The notes under the pieces: model-generated
Database searches by the model: none
What the model saw: only the letters and a program-made list of their open reading frames with translations
What the model was told of the DNA's origin: nothing
Translations under genes and position numbers: made by a program
Shown here: positions 53,811-63,623 of the stretch, piece by piece
Numbering within the stretch: the stretch's first letter is position 1
Layout of the letters: each line of letters opens with the position of its first letter
Origin: Spongiibacter pelagi
GTDB lineage: Bacteria; Pseudomonadota; Gammaproteobacteria; Pseudomonadales; Spongiibacteraceae
DNA length: 64,000 bases
Assembly (NCBI RefSeq): GCF_014705705.1
Contig: NZ_JACXLD010000001.1
Coordinates: forward strand, 496,001 to 560,000
Reading direction: 5' to 3'

Positions 53811-55062
53811 TTGGGATTACGATATTCTGATCGCCGGTGGCGGCATGGTCGGTATCAGCTTAGCGCTGTGTCTGGATCATCACAGTGGCGGGCGTTTGAA
53901 CATTGCGGTGGTGGAGAGTTTCCCGCTGCCGCCTAATGATCAATCAGCGCCGCAATATCGCCCCAGTTTTGATGCTCGTTCAACGGCGCTGTCGTTCGGC
54001 TCACGGAATATTTATCAGGCCTTGGGCGTGTGGCCCGCACTCGCTCAGCACCTTTGTGATATCAACAAAATCCATGTTTCTGATCGCGGCCATTTTGGCA
54101 GCGTATTGATGGAAAAAGAATTGCTCAACTGGCCCGCGCTGGGGCATGTGGTTGAGAACGCGTGGCTGGGCAATGTTTTGCTCAATGAGGTTAGGCAGCG
54201 CGCAGCAGTGAGCTTTATCGCGCCTGCAAAAGTGCTAAATGCCGTCATCAATGCCGATGGTGTAGATATTGAGTTGGACCTTGGTGAACGAAAGGAATCG
54301 CGCCGTGCGCAGCTATTGGTTGTCGCTGATGGTGCCGAATCCGGCTTGCGCCAGCAATTGGGTATTCACGCTAAGGTCGATAATTATCACCAGATTGCAG
54401 TGATCGCCAATATCGCTACCGAGCGCCCACATGGCGGTATGGCCTTTGAGCGCTTTACCGAGGCGGGGCCGTTGGCGATGTTACCGCTAACGCCAGACGA
54501 GCAAGGTCGCTCCCGCTCGGCCTTGGTTTGGACCTTTGCCGAGGCTAAAGAGGCTGAGGTGATGGGCTGGTCGGATAGTGAATTTCTCGCGCGTTTGCAG
54601 GAGCAGTTCGGTTATCGCTTGGGCAAGCTGGTCCATGTTGGGCAGCGCGGATTGTATCCGCTGCGTTTAACCGAGGCAGAAGAGCAGGTGCGCCGCCAAG
54701 TTGTGGTGATGGGCAATGCCGCGCACTTTTTGCATCCGGTCGCCGGGCAGGGGTTTAATTTGGCTCTGCGCGATGCAGACGCGCTTGCGGTCGTGCTGGC
54801 GCAAGCCAAGTTGGTCGGTAAAAATCTGGGTGAGCTTTCGGTTTTACAAGATTACGCTGAGCGTCAGCGAGGTGATCAGTGGCTAACTACCATGTTTTCC
54901 GATCGTTTGACCAAGGTGTTTGGTAATCGCAAGCCCTTGCTTAGCGTGTTGCGCAATTTGGGTTTAGTGATGCTCGATGGCAGTCCGGCGCTCAAAAATC
55001 AATTTACACAGCGGGCTGCGGGAATTGTGCAGCCTTCTCAGCAAGGCAGGGTGTCGTCATGA
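53803..55062 (+). CDS. ubiH: Ubiquinone biosynthesis FAD-dependent hydroxylase UbiH
   Basis: The 419-residue flavoprotein mono-oxygenase has the FAD site DILIAGGGMVGISLALCL, a DG motif (VVADGAESGLRQQL) and GNAAHFLHPVAGQGFNLALRDAD. UbiH hydroxylates C4 of the quinone ring (2-octaprenyl-6-methoxyphenol hydroxylase). It lies between pepP and the UbiI paralogue, the conserved order. Confidence 0.9.
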   Translation: MADWDYDILIAGGGMVGISLALCLDHHSGGRLNIAVVESFPLPPNDQSAPQYRPSFDARSTALSFGSRNIYQALGVWPALAQHLCDINKIHVSDRGHFGSVLMEKELLNWPALGHVVENAWLGNVLLNEVRQRAAVSFIAPAKVLNAVINADGVDIELDLGERKESRRAQLLVVADGAESGLRQQLGIHAKVDNYHQIAVIANIATERPHGGMAFERFTEAGPLAMLPLTPDEQGRSRSALVWTFAEAKEAEVMGWSDSEFLARLQEQFGYRLGKLVHVGQRGLYPLRLTEAEEQVRRQVVVMGNAAHFLHPVAGQGFNLALRDADALAVVLAQAKLVGKNLGELSVLQDYAERQRGDQWLTTMFSDRLTKVFGNRKPLLSVLRNLGLVMLDGSPALKNQFTQRAAGIVQPSQQGRVSS

Positions 55063-56270
55063 GTCAGCAGCAATTCGATATGGTGATTGTTGGCGGCGGC
55101 ATGGCCGGTGCGGCGCTGGCGCTAGCCTGTAGTGAACTGCCCATTCGTATTGCTTTGCTTGAAGCGCAATCTGTCCGTGAAGGCTGGCCGCCACTAGAAG
55201 AAAGTGTGCTCGACTACGATGGTCGCGTCAGTGCGATCACAGAAGCTTCCCGGCAGTTGCTGGAAACGCTCGGCGTGTGGTCCGAAATCCAATCGCGCCG
55301 CAGTTGCGCTTATACCGATATGGATGTGTGGGATGGCGAGGGCACCGGGCGCATCCATTTTTCTGCATCGGAAGTGAATCGTGAGCAACTTGGGCATATC
55401 GTTGAAAATCGTCTGATTACCGCAGCGCTGATGAATCGCCTGCGTGAGCAGGGTCGAGTGCAGTGTTTGTTCGGTCAGCCATTAGTGGGGTTAACCGAGC
55501 AGGGCGACGGCGCCGTTCTGAGTTTGGAAGATGGTCGCCAGTTGCGGGCGGATTTAGTGGTGGCGGCAGATGGGGCCAATTCGCGCATTCGTGAGTGGGC
55601 CGGTTTTGCCACCCGAGAGTGGGATTATCGCCACCGGGCAATTGTTACCACGGTAGAAACGACAAAACCTCACCACAACACCGCCTGGCAGCGGTTTTTA
55701 CCCGAGGGGCCGCTGGCATTTTTACCCTTGCCAGATGCGGCGAATCGCCGTGTTTACTGCTCTATTGTGTGGTCGGCGCAGCCGGATTTTGCCGAGCAAT
55801 TAATGGGGCTGAGCGAGGCCGAGTTTAATCAGGCGTTAGCGCGGCATTTTGAAGCTCGGTTGGGGTCGGTAGTGGCTTCGGGTAAGCGCATTTGTTTTCC
55901 GCTGCGGCAGCGACATGCGGTGGATTATTGCCGAGGGCGCGTGGTATTGGTGGGCGATGCGGCTCACACCATTCATCCGCTGGCGGGCCAAGGAATTAAT
56001 TTGGGTTTTGCCGATGTGCAGGCGCTGGCCGATGAGCTAGCTAGGGTGCTTGCTAAAGGCGGCTCCTGTTTTGATGCCGATATGTTGGGTCGTTATCAGC
56101 GCCGCCGCAAGGGCGATAATTTGGCGATGATGGCGGCGATGGAAGGCTTTCAGAATTTGTTTGAATCATCGTTAATGCCCCTTAAAATCATGCGCAATGT
56201 CGGTATGCGGGCCTTAAATACTCTAACTCCGGTAAAACGACAGCTAATCAGTAAGGCGATGGGGCTTTAA
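55059..56270 (+). CDS. ubiI: Ubiquinone biosynthesis FAD-dependent hydroxylase UbiI/VisC family
   Basis: The 403-residue flavin hydroxylase has the FAD site MVIVGGGMAGAALALAC, VAADGANSRIREW and VVLVGDAAHTIHPLAGQGINLGFADVQ. UbiI makes the C5 hydroxyl in ubiquinone synthesis. It is a paralogue of the previous gene with a 4-base overlap. The position downstream of ubiH supports UbiI over UbiF, although sequence alone cannot separate them surely. Confidence 0.88.
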   Translation: MSQQQFDMVIVGGGMAGAALALACSELPIRIALLEAQSVREGWPPLEESVLDYDGRVSAITEASRQLLETLGVWSEIQSRRSCAYTDMDVWDGEGTGRIHFSASEVNREQLGHIVENRLITAALMNRLREQGRVQCLFGQPLVGLTEQGDGAVLSLEDGRQLRADLVVAADGANSRIREWAGFATREWDYRHRAIVTTVETTKPHHNTAWQRFLPEGPLAFLPLPDAANRRVYCSIVWSAQPDFAEQLMGLSEAEFNQALARHFEARLGSVVASGKRICFPLRQRHAVDYCRGRVVLVGDAAHTIHPLAGQGINLGFADVQALADELARVLAKGGSCFDADMLGRYQRRRKGDNLAMMAAMEGFQNLFESSLMPLKIMRNVGMRALNTLTPVKRQLISKAMGL

Positions 56271-56329
56271 GCCGGCCCGGCCGGCGGTTAAAATGCGCCG
56301 GTTAAATTTCTACTTTTGAGGACAGCTCC

Positions 56330-56716
56330 ATGAGCAATACCCCCAGCGAATTGAAATACGCTAGCAGCCACGAATGGGCACGTGTCGAGGAAGATGGCAC
56401 TGTGACGGTAGGTATTACCGATCACGCGCAAAATGCCTTGGGTGATGTGGTGTTTGTGGAACTGCCCGAGGTGGGCACAGAGTGTTCTGCAGGCGATGAA
56501 GCCGCTGTGGTTGAATCAGTAAAAGCGGCTTCCGATATTTACGCGCCGGTTTCTGGTGAGATCATTGCGGTGAACGAAGAGCTGGAAGAGTCGCCAGAAA
56601 CCGTCAATGAATATCCTTACAGCGACGGCTGGTTCTTCCGTATTAAGCCAAGCAACTTGGATGAGTTGGACGAACTGTTGAGCGCCGAAGATTACGACGC
56701 TCAGTGCGAAGACTAA
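56330..56716 (+). CDS. gcvH: Glycine cleavage system H protein
   Basis: The 128-residue lipoyl-domain protein has [28 protein letters not shown] and the lipoylated lysine in [18 protein letters not shown], plus GWFFRIK at the end. It shuttles the aminomethyl group between P, T and L proteins. The length matches E. coli GcvH (129). No gcvT or gcvP is adjacent, so the gene is separate from the rest of the system. Confidence 0.95.
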   Translation: MSNTPSELKYASSHEWARVEEDGTVTVGITDHAQNALGDVVFVELPEVGTECSAGDEAAVVESVKAASDIYAPVSGEIIAVNEELEESPETVNEYPYSDGWFFRIKPSNLDELDELLSAEDYDAQCED

Positions 56717-56737
56717 ATTCGCGTAGGTCGGTGATGC

Positions 56738-57391
56738 TTATCTTAGGCTGATCACCGGCCACCCGGCCTGCTCCGCAAATTGGCGGAGCGTGTCGTCTGG
56801 GTCTACGGCTACTGGATTCTCTACCTGCTGCAACAGCGGTAAATCATTGTGAGAATCGCTGTAAAAATAACTTCCCGCCAATGTTTCATTGTTCTCTGCC
56901 AGCCACTCATTCAGGCGCGTGACTTTACCGTGCTGAAAAGTGGGTAGGCCGCAGGGCTCGCCGGTATATTTCCCGTCTTTAATTTCAGCGTCGCAGGCCA
57001 GCAGCAGGTTAATGCCCAAACTCTTAACAATGGGCTCGGTAACAAAGCGATTGGTGGCGGTAATAACCATTAAGATATCGCCGGCCTGACGGTGCTTTTC
57101 AATCAATGCCTGAGCTTTGGCGAGTTTCATCGGTTCGATAAAATCCTGCATAAAGCGCTGGTGCAGTGGCGCTAATTCCGCCGGGGATTTGCCGGTAAGT
57201 ACCCGCAAGGCAAAGCGGAGATAGGCGATGATATCTAGCCCGCCCTGTTGATATTGGCGGTAGAACTCGTCGTTTTGCTGCTTGTGTTCAACCGGGTCAA
57301 CCAAGCCTTGAGTGATTAAAAACTCGCCCCATGCGTGGTCGCTATCGCCCGCCAGCAGGGTGTTGTCTAAGTCGAAAATAGCCAAGGCCAT
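56738..57391 (-). CDS. HAD-superfamily hydrolase, subfamily IB
   Basis: The 217-residue phosphatase has the HAD motifs FDLDNTLLAGDSD (nucleophile Asp), VITATNRF, and SDSHNDLPLL. It belongs to the HAD-IB group that includes SerB-like phosphatases and CicA. The substrate is not known. An upstream start at 57451 exists, but ATG 57391 with GGAA is preferred because it begins right at the catalytic motif, as in the family. Confidence 0.88.
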   Translation of the reverse strand: MALAIFDLDNTLLAGDSDHAWGEFLITQGLVDPVEHKQQNDEFYRQYQQGGLDIIAYLRFALRVLTGKSPAELAPLHQRFMQDFIEPMKLAKAQALIEKHRQAGDILMVITATNRFVTEPIVKSLGINLLLACDAEIKDGKYTGEPCGLPTFQHGKVTRLNEWLAENNETLAGSYFYSDSHNDLPLLQQVENPVAVDPDDTLRQFAEQAGWPVISLR

Positions 57392-57548
57392 GGTGAATTC
57401 CGTCACAGCGTGAAAACCGGCAACTATACCCGCGCTGTTTTGCATTTGCATCTCGAATTCCCAGCTTGCAGAAATTGTGGAACAATAAGAAAAACTGGCG
57501 GTGTTCCGGCAGCTAATAAATTAGAAGAATGATTTCATAGGTGAGCAA

Positions 57549-58055
57549 GTGATTGATTCGGATGGATTCCGCCCGAATGTCGGTATCGTTATCGCCAACG
57601 CGCATGGCCAAGTTCTTTGGGCTCGACGCGTGGGTCAGGATGCCTGGCAGTTTCCCCAAGGAGGGATAAACGACGGTGAGTCGCCCGAAGACGCGCTCTA
57701 TCGCGAGCTTTACGAAGAAGTGGGGCTTGAGCAGGCCGATGTCGATGTTCTGGCCTGCACCCGTGGCTGGTTGCGCTACCGCTTGCCGCAAAGATTAGTT
57801 CGTCACGGCAATAAACCCCTTTGCATTGGTCAAAAACAGAAATGGTTTCTGCTGCAGATGCGCGGTGATGAAGGCAAAATCAATTTTGATCGCGGCGATA
57901 AGCCCGAGTTTGATCACTGGCAGTGGGTGAGTTACTGGTACCCCTTGGGCCAAGTGGTGTCTTTTAAGCGTGAAGTTTATCGCCGGGCTATGAAAGAGCT
58001 GGCGCCTCGGCAGGCGCGCTTGGTTAAAGACCATCTGCCGGGAGCGGGCGGATGA
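57549..58055 (+). CDS. rppH: RNA pyrophosphohydrolase RppH
   Basis: The 168-residue Nudix protein starts with [35 protein letters not shown], diagnostic of RppH. The Nudix box is [23 protein letters not shown]. It removes pyrophosphate from the 5' end of mRNA to trigger decay by RNase E. It starts with a GTG at 57549 after AGGTGAG. The ptsP gene overlaps its stop, the conserved rppH-ptsP pairing. Confidence 0.94.
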   Translation: MIDSDGFRPNVGIVIANAHGQVLWARRVGQDAWQFPQGGINDGESPEDALYRELYEEVGLEQADVDVLACTRGWLRYRLPQRLVRHGNKPLCIGQKQKWFLLQMRGDEGKINFDRGDKPEFDHWQWVSYWYPLGQVVSFKREVYRRAMKELAPRQARLVKDHLPGAGG

Positions 58056-60319
58056 TTCTCTCTGAGCTGCGTTCCATAGTTCAAGCGGTTAATGCAGCAA
58101 AAGATCTGCAGGCGGCACTGAATATTATTGTTCACCGGGTTGCCGAGGTAATGGGTACCGAAGTGTGTACGGTGTACCTGCAAGACCCGGAAACCAAGCG
58201 CCTTATTTTTATGGCGAACCGCGGTTTGAATCCGGATTTGATTGGCAAGATCAGTCTGGGCGCAAACGAAGGTCTGGTTGGTCTGGTGGCGCGGCGTGAA
58301 GAGCCGTTGAACTTGGATAATGCCGAGAGCCATCCCAACTTCCTATTTTTACCCGGTATTGGTGAAGAGCATTACCACTCTTTTCTCGGCGCGCCGATAA
58401 TTCATCAGCGCGGTGTTTTGGGCGTTCTGGTTGTTCAGCAGAAAGATAGCCGCCGTTTCAACGAAGATGAAGAAGCGTTTCTAGTAACCATGTCGGCCCA
58501 GCTGGCCGGGGTTATTGCTCATGCCCGCGTGACCGGGTCGATTACTGCAGATGCCGGTGCTCCGGCAAAAACCGCTGTTTTTAAGGGGATTGCCGGTGCC
58601 CCAGGTGTGGCGATTGGGCAGGCGGTGGTGGTTGTGCCGGCGGCGGAATTGTCCTCGGTGCCGCGTCGGCAAATCGACGATCCAGAAGCGGAGGTCGAAC
58701 GCTTTAAGTCGGCGCTGTGTTCGGTGCGCGATGATGTTCGAGACCTGAGCAGCAAATTGCAGGGCCAGCTTTCCTCTGAGGAGCTAGCGCTGTTCGATGT
58801 ATACCTGCGTATTTTGGATGACGGCCACTGGGTTTCTGAGGTCATCAATAAAATCCGCTTGGGCGAGTGGGCGCAGGGCGCCTTGAGTCAGGTGGTGCTG
58901 GCTCACGTCAATGCTTTTGAAACCATGGAAGATGAATACTTCCGCGACCGGGCGACGGATATTAAGGATCTAGGTCGTCGTGTGCTGGGCTATTTACAGG
59001 CCGATACCGAAGTGGAATCTGCTGAATATCCGGACAATACCATTCTCTGTGGCGATGAGTTGACCGCCTCCGTGTTGGGTGAGGTGCCTCGGGAAAAGCT
59101 GGTTGGCTTGGTGTCGGTTAAGGGCTCAAGTAACTCGCACGTTGCTATTTTGGCGCGGGCCATGGGTATTCCCACTGTGATGGGTGCCAGCGACCTGCCC
59201 TACACCCAAATTGACGATGCCAATTTGATTGTCGATGGCTACAGCGGCAGCGTTTATTACAACCCCTCGCCAGATGTCTTCGAGCATTTTCGGGTTATCT
59301 GCGAAGAAGATCAGCAGCTTAATCGCGGGCTGGAAAGTCTGCGTGATTTGCCCTGCGAAACTTTAGACGGCCACCGTATGCCGCTGTGGGTCAACACCGG
59401 TTTGATGGCCGATGTGGCGCGCTCGTTGGATCGCGGTGCTGAAGGCGTGGGGCTGTATCGTACTGAAATTCCCTTCTTACTGCGTGAGCGTTTCCCCTCG
59501 GAAGAGGAGCAGCGGCAAATTTATCGCGAACAGCTTTTGGCCTTCGCGCCGTTGCCCGTTACTATGCGCACCTTGGATATTGGCGGCGATAAGGCCTTGC
59601 CTTACTTTCCGATTGAAGAGGAAAACCCCTTTCTGGGCTGGCGTGGAATTCGCGTTACCCTCGATCACCCCGAAATCTTTTTGGTTCAGGTGCGGGCCAT
59701 GCTAAAGGCCAGTGAGGGCCTGAATAATCTGCGCATCATGTTGCCGATGATTAGCAATGTGGAAGAGGTGGATGAAGCCCTGCGCTTGGCGCGTCGAGCT
59801 TACGATGAGTTGGTCGAAGATGGTTGGGATATCAGTTTGCCACCCATTGGCGTTATGGTTGAGGTGCCGGCGGCGGTAAGTCAGGCGCGGCAATTAGCGC
59901 GGCGAGTCGATTTTCTCTCAGTGGGCAGCAATGACCTGACCCAATATTTGTTGGCGGTGGATCGCAACAATACCCGCGTTGCCGATCTTTATCATGCTTA
60001 TCACCCGGCGGTGCTGAGCAGTCTTTACACGGTAGTTGAAGCGGCTCATGCGGAAGGCAAGCCGGTGGGGATTTGTGGCGAGCTGGCTGGTGATCCCGGT
60101 GCCGCGCTGCTGTTGATGGCGATGGGCTTTGATATGTTGTCGATGAACGACAATAGCCTGTTGCGGGTTAAAGCCGTGATTCGCAGTGCCAAAATTGCCG
60201 ATAGCCAAGCGCTATTGGAAAAGGCGATGGAGGCGGAAACCTCAGATCAGGTGCGCACCATTCTTAAGGCGGCCATGGTGGATGCCGGCGTTGAACGCCT
60301 GCTGCAGCCGGTTTCTTAA
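58052..60319 (+). CDS. ptsP: Phosphoenolpyruvate-protein phosphotransferase PtsP (EI-Ntr)
   Basis: The 755-residue enzyme has an N-terminal GAF domain (about 1-150) and the PTS enzyme I core. The phosphorylated His lies in [21 protein letters not shown], and the PEP-binding barrel has LRTMDIGGDK-type [16 protein letters not shown] and [17 protein letters not shown]. It is the first enzyme of the nitrogen-related PTS, passing phosphate to NPr and EIIA-Ntr. The length matches E. coli PtsP (748). Confidence 0.95.
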   Translation: MILSELRSIVQAVNAAKDLQAALNIIVHRVAEVMGTEVCTVYLQDPETKRLIFMANRGLNPDLIGKISLGANEGLVGLVARREEPLNLDNAESHPNFLFLPGIGEEHYHSFLGAPIIHQRGVLGVLVVQQKDSRRFNEDEEAFLVTMSAQLAGVIAHARVTGSITADAGAPAKTAVFKGIAGAPGVAIGQAVVVVPAAELSSVPRRQIDDPEAEVERFKSALCSVRDDVRDLSSKLQGQLSSEELALFDVYLRILDDGHWVSEVINKIRLGEWAQGALSQVVLAHVNAFETMEDEYFRDRATDIKDLGRRVLGYLQADTEVESAEYPDNTILCGDELTASVLGEVPREKLVGLVSVKGSSNSHVAILARAMGIPTVMGASDLPYTQIDDANLIVDGYSGSVYYNPSPDVFEHFRVICEEDQQLNRGLESLRDLPCETLDGHRMPLWVNTGLMADVARSLDRGAEGVGLYRTEIPFLLRERFPSEEEQRQIYREQLLAFAPLPVTMRTLDIGGDKALPYFPIEEENPFLGWRGIRVTLDHPEIFLVQVRAMLKASEGLNNLRIMLPMISNVEEVDEALRLARRAYDELVEDGWDISLPPIGVMVEVPAAVSQARQLARRVDFLSVGSNDLTQYLLAVDRNNTRVADLYHAYHPAVLSSLYTVVEAAHAEGKPVGICGELAGDPGAALLLMAMGFDMLSMNDNSLLRVKAVIRSAKIADSQALLEKAMEAETSDQVRTILKAAMVDAGVERLLQPVS

Positions 60320-60338
60320 CAGCGGTTAATTCCTTTTA

Positions 60339-61112
60339 TTAGCCGTCTTCCTTGGTAATAGCTTCGGCAATAATTTCGCCGCCCTCGCTCAATGAAAAAT
60401 AATGGGTGGCTAAAGGCCGTTGCTCGTTGCCGTAATTTCTCTCCCAAAACTCCTGTCGACCGTCGCGGTGCTGAAACACCACGCAACTTGAGCGGGTGCC
60501 GTATTCGGGGCTGCGCACAAAGCGTGTAGACAGCACTCGGTCGAAATCGTCTTCCGACTGTGTGGTTATGGTGTCGTCCATCAACATGGAAAAGAGTGCT
60601 TCACGGCTATAGGTGCTGCCTGAAAGTTTGGCCAAATCGCGCTGTGCAAGCTGGGTTTTGGGGTTTTGCTGAGTGAGGGCGATATTGCCGAGTACGTATT
60701 GGCCGCGCTCAAGAGTCTTGAAGCCCGCCGCAATATTATTGCTATAGGCAAGAGTGTGGCCGTCGCATACCGCGAGATTAAACGGGCGATAGTCGTTTTT
60801 TTCCGGCTCTAGCTCGGCGAGAAAAGCGGCGCTGTCTTGTTGGCTGAGTAAAAAATCTTGCACGAGCTGTCCGCGGCTGCGTTCGCCCTCGGCTGGAACT
60901 TCTCGCAGATTGGTCACCGCCGCAAAGCGTCCATTGCGCTGAATCGCCAGCCAACTGCCACCGTATTCTTGATCGCGGCCGCCGAGAATCTCGGGCTGAT
61001 CATGCCAAAAGTGGGCGGCTAATGTTGGCCGCGCAAAGAATTCGTCACGATTGGCGGCGACAATAAGGGGGCGTGTTGAGTCTTGCTGCCAAGAAAGAAA
61101 AATCAGGCACAT
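60339..61112 (-). CDS. NRDE/TANGO2 family protein
   Basis: The 257-residue protein starts MCLIFLSW and has the family motif AANRDEFFARPT, then GGRDQEYGGSWLAIQRNGRFAAVTN. Motifs match the NRDE (TANGO2) family, named after the NRDE tetrapeptide. Eukaryotic TANGO2 affects lipid and haem homeostasis; the bacterial role is uncertain. I chose the ATG giving MC, because family members begin with the Cys right after Met. Confidence 0.88.
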   Translation of the reverse strand: MCLIFLSWQQDSTRPLIVAANRDEFFARPTLAAHFWHDQPEILGGRDQEYGGSWLAIQRNGRFAAVTNLREVPAEGERSRGQLVQDFLLSQQDSAAFLAELEPEKNDYRPFNLAVCDGHTLAYSNNIAAGFKTLERGQYVLGNIALTQQNPKTQLAQRDLAKLSGSTYSREALFSMLMDDTITTQSEDDFDRVLSTRFVRSPEYGTRSSCVVFQHRDGRQEFWERNYGNEQRPLATHYFSLSEGGEIIAEAITKEDG

Positions 61113-61184
61113 GGTCTTTTTATTTGCGTTTGGTTTTCCCGTTTCTGCCGTCATAATAGCAAGCTTTGAAAAACTGGGCTGGCC

Positions 61185-61979
61185 ATGTTCCTTCTTATTT
61201 ATTTGGCATTGGGCGTTTTTGCGGGTTTAACGGCCGGTGTCTTTGGTATTGGCGGCGGCATGATCATAGTGCCCGGGCTGATCTACTGTTTTGCCTTGCA
61301 AGGGGTGGGTGACACCGTTGCTGTGCATATGGCGGTAGGTACATCGCTGGCAACCATTGTGATGACGTCAATTAGTTCGGTGCGTACGCACCACAAACTG
61401 GGCAATGTCGATTGGCAGACGTGGCGCTTTTTGGCGCCGGGCATTGCATTGGGTGTGATGCTTGGTGTGGCGGTGGCCAGCCAAATGTCAGGTAGTTGGC
61501 TGAAATTAGTATTTGCGATATTTGCGTTTCTGATCGCTTTGCAAATGTGGTTTGGCGTGACGGCGCACGGGGGCAGAAACTTACCCGGTAAGGCGGCGTT
61601 GTCTGCCACCGGCAGCGGTATAGGTTTTCTTTCTGCGCTGTTTGGTATCGGCGGTGGTTCACTTACGGTGCCGTTTTTGAGTTGGTGTAATGTGCGCATG
61701 CAGGCGGCGGTGGCGACCTCGGCGGCCTGCGGTTTACCCATTGCCATTGTCGGTGCGATCAGCAATATGGTGGCGGGTTACGGTCATCCAGATTTACCCG
61801 CGTGGACAACGGGCTATGTGTTTTGGCCGGGATTTTTAGGCATTGTGTTATTGAGTACGCCCTTTGCGCGTATTGGCGCTAAGTTGGCGCAGGGTTTGTC
61901 TGGCGCAAAACTTAAGCGTAGCTTTGCGGTCTTTCAGTTCGTTGTCGCTTGTTATCTTTTCTATGGAGCCCTGTTCTAA
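61185..61979 (+). CDS. TSUP-family (TauE/SafE) membrane permease
   Basis: The 264-residue membrane protein has about eight hydrophobic helices and the inverted repeat motifs GVFGIGGGMIIVPGLIY and ALFGIGGGSLTVPFLSWCN typical of TauE/SafE permeases, which move sulfite, sulfoacetate or other anions. The substrate is not known. It overlaps lgt by one base (TAATG). Confidence 0.93.
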   Translation: MFLLIYLALGVFAGLTAGVFGIGGGMIIVPGLIYCFALQGVGDTVAVHMAVGTSLATIVMTSISSVRTHHKLGNVDWQTWRFLAPGIALGVMLGVAVASQMSGSWLKLVFAIFAFLIALQMWFGVTAHGGRNLPGKAALSATGSGIGFLSALFGIGGGSLTVPFLSWCNVRMQAAVATSAACGLPIAIVGAISNMVAGYGHPDLPAWTTGYVFWPGFLGIVLLSTPFARIGAKLAQGLSGAKLKRSFAVFQFVVACYLFYGALF

Positions 61980-62779
61980 TGTTGCATCACCCCAATATTG
62001 ATCCGGTCGCGGTAGAGCTTGGGCCGCTGGCGATTCACTGGTATGGCTTGATGTATTTAGGCGGCTTTCTGGCCGCGTGGTATTTGGGCAAGATGCGCAC
62101 GCGTAAACCGTGGAGCCCGGTTAAAGAAGAGCAGATCGATGATCTGATTTTTTACGGGGCCATGGGAGTGATTCTCGGCGGTCGTGCCGGCTATGTGATT
62201 TTTTATAACTTCGGTCAGTTTTTAGACGACCCGCTGTGGCTGTTTCGCATCTGGGAAGGTGGCATGGCTTTCCACGGTGGTTTGCTTGGCGTAATGATTG
62301 CCATGTGGCTGTTTGCGCGCAAAATTGGCCAGCCGATGTTCGCGGTGTGGGATTTTATTGCGCCACTGGTGCCCATCGGTTTGGGACTGGGACGAATTGG
62401 TAACTTTATTGGGCAGGAGTTGTGGGGGCGCCCGACTGATGCTTGGTACGGTATGTTGTTTCCGCGTGATCCCATGCAGTTGGCGCGTCACCCCTCGCAG
62501 TTGTATCAAGCGGCGCTGGAAGGCTTGCTGCTGTTTTTGATTCTCTATTTTTACACCCGCAAGCCGCGTCCTTTGCTGGCGACATCAGGATTGTTTGGTC
62601 TGTGTTATGGCTGCTTCCGATTCCTGGTTGAATTTGTGCGCGAGCCAGATGCCCATATTGGCATTGATGCTTTTGGCTGGATGACGCGCGGGCAGGAACT
62701 GTCGCTGCCAATGATTATCGCGGGGGCGGCACTGATGATTTATGCTTACCGCCGTGAAGCGAAACAAGCGAGAGTGTGA
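61979..62779 (+). CDS. lgt: Phosphatidylglycerol-prolipoprotein diacylglyceryl transferase Lgt
   Basis: The 266-residue multi-pass protein has [17 protein letters not shown] at the start, [11 protein letters not shown], and the Lgt signature [17 protein letters not shown]. Lgt transfers diacylglyceryl to the lipobox Cys, the first step in lipoprotein maturation. The start at 61979 overlaps the TSUP stop. The last bases run to within one base of thyA. Confidence 0.95.
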   Translation: MLHHPNIDPVAVELGPLAIHWYGLMYLGGFLAAWYLGKMRTRKPWSPVKEEQIDDLIFYGAMGVILGGRAGYVIFYNFGQFLDDPLWLFRIWEGGMAFHGGLLGVMIAMWLFARKIGQPMFAVWDFIAPLVPIGLGLGRIGNFIGQELWGRPTDAWYGMLFPRDPMQLARHPSQLYQAALEGLLLFLILYFYTRKPRPLLATSGLFGLCYGCFRFLVEFVREPDAHIGIDAFGWMTRGQELSLPMIIAGAALMIYAYRREAKQARV

Positions 62780-62780
62780 A

Positions 62781-63620
62781 ATGCAGCAATATCTGAATTT
62801 ATTGAAAGACGTCAGAGACAATGGCGTTGATAAGGGCGATCGCACGGGCGTGGGTACGCGCTCGGTGTTTGGTCGCCAGCTGCGTTTTGATCTGAACGAA
62901 GGTTTTCCGCTGCTGACCACCAAGAAGGTTCATCTGCGCAGTATTATTTATGAGTTGCTCTGGTTTCTGAACGGCAGTTGCGACAATAACTGGCTGCGTG
63001 AACGCGGCGTGACCATCTGGGATGAATGGGCGCTGGAGAATGGCGATTTAGGGCCAATTTACGGCAAGCAGTGGCGGAGCTGGGCTTGCCCTGATGGCAG
63101 CACCATCGACCAGATTACCGAAGTGGTGGACATGATTCGTCGCAAACCGGATTCGCGCCGCCTACTGGTAAATGCGTGGAATCCCGCAGACTTGCCGAAT
63201 GAGTCGATCAGTCCGCAGGACAATGTGCGTGCGGGCCGTGCGGCGCTGCCGCCTTGTCATACGCTTTTTCAGTTTTATGTTGCCGAGGGCAAGCTGAGTT
63301 GTCAGCTCTACCAGCGCAGTGCCGATCTGTTTCTGGGCGTGCCATTTAATATTGCCAGCTATGCGCTGCTTACCCATATGATTGCCCAGCAGTGCGATCT
63401 TGGTGTGGGGGATTTTGTGCACACCTTTGGTGACTGTCATCTTTACCTCAACCATTTGACCGACGATATTGTGGAAGAGCAGTTGCGGCGTGAGCCGCGC
63501 GCACGGCCAACGCTCAAAATAAAAAGGCGTCCGGATTCGGTGTTCGATTACGACTTCGACGATTTTGAGTTCGAAAACTACGACCCTTATCCGGCGATAA
63601 AAGCGCCGATAGCGATTTAA
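62781..63620 (+). CDS. thyA: Thymidylate synthase ThyA
   Basis: The 279-residue enzyme makes dTMP from dUMP and methylene-THF. It shows [12 protein letters not shown], the catalytic Cys in [10 protein letters not shown], and [19 protein letters not shown]. The family ends with a nearly universal PxxAPIAI-like C-terminus, here IKAPIAI. The ATG at 62781 is one base after the lgt stop. Confidence 0.96.
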   Translation: MQQYLNLLKDVRDNGVDKGDRTGVGTRSVFGRQLRFDLNEGFPLLTTKKVHLRSIIYELLWFLNGSCDNNWLRERGVTIWDEWALENGDLGPIYGKQWRSWACPDGSTIDQITEVVDMIRRKPDSRRLLVNAWNPADLPNESISPQDNVRAGRAALPPCHTLFQFYVAEGKLSCQLYQRSADLFLGVPFNIASYALLTHMIAQQCDLGVGDFVHTFGDCHLYLNHLTDDIVEEQLRREPRARPTLKIKRRPDSVFDYDFDDFEFENYDPYPAIKAPIAI

Positions 63621-63623
63621 GTT

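Noticed and set aside
56717-56760. GGTGAT/ATCACC inverted repeat after gcvH as a terminator
   Set aside because: The arms are short, the loop is long and there is no T-run; the right arm lies inside the convergent HAD gene.
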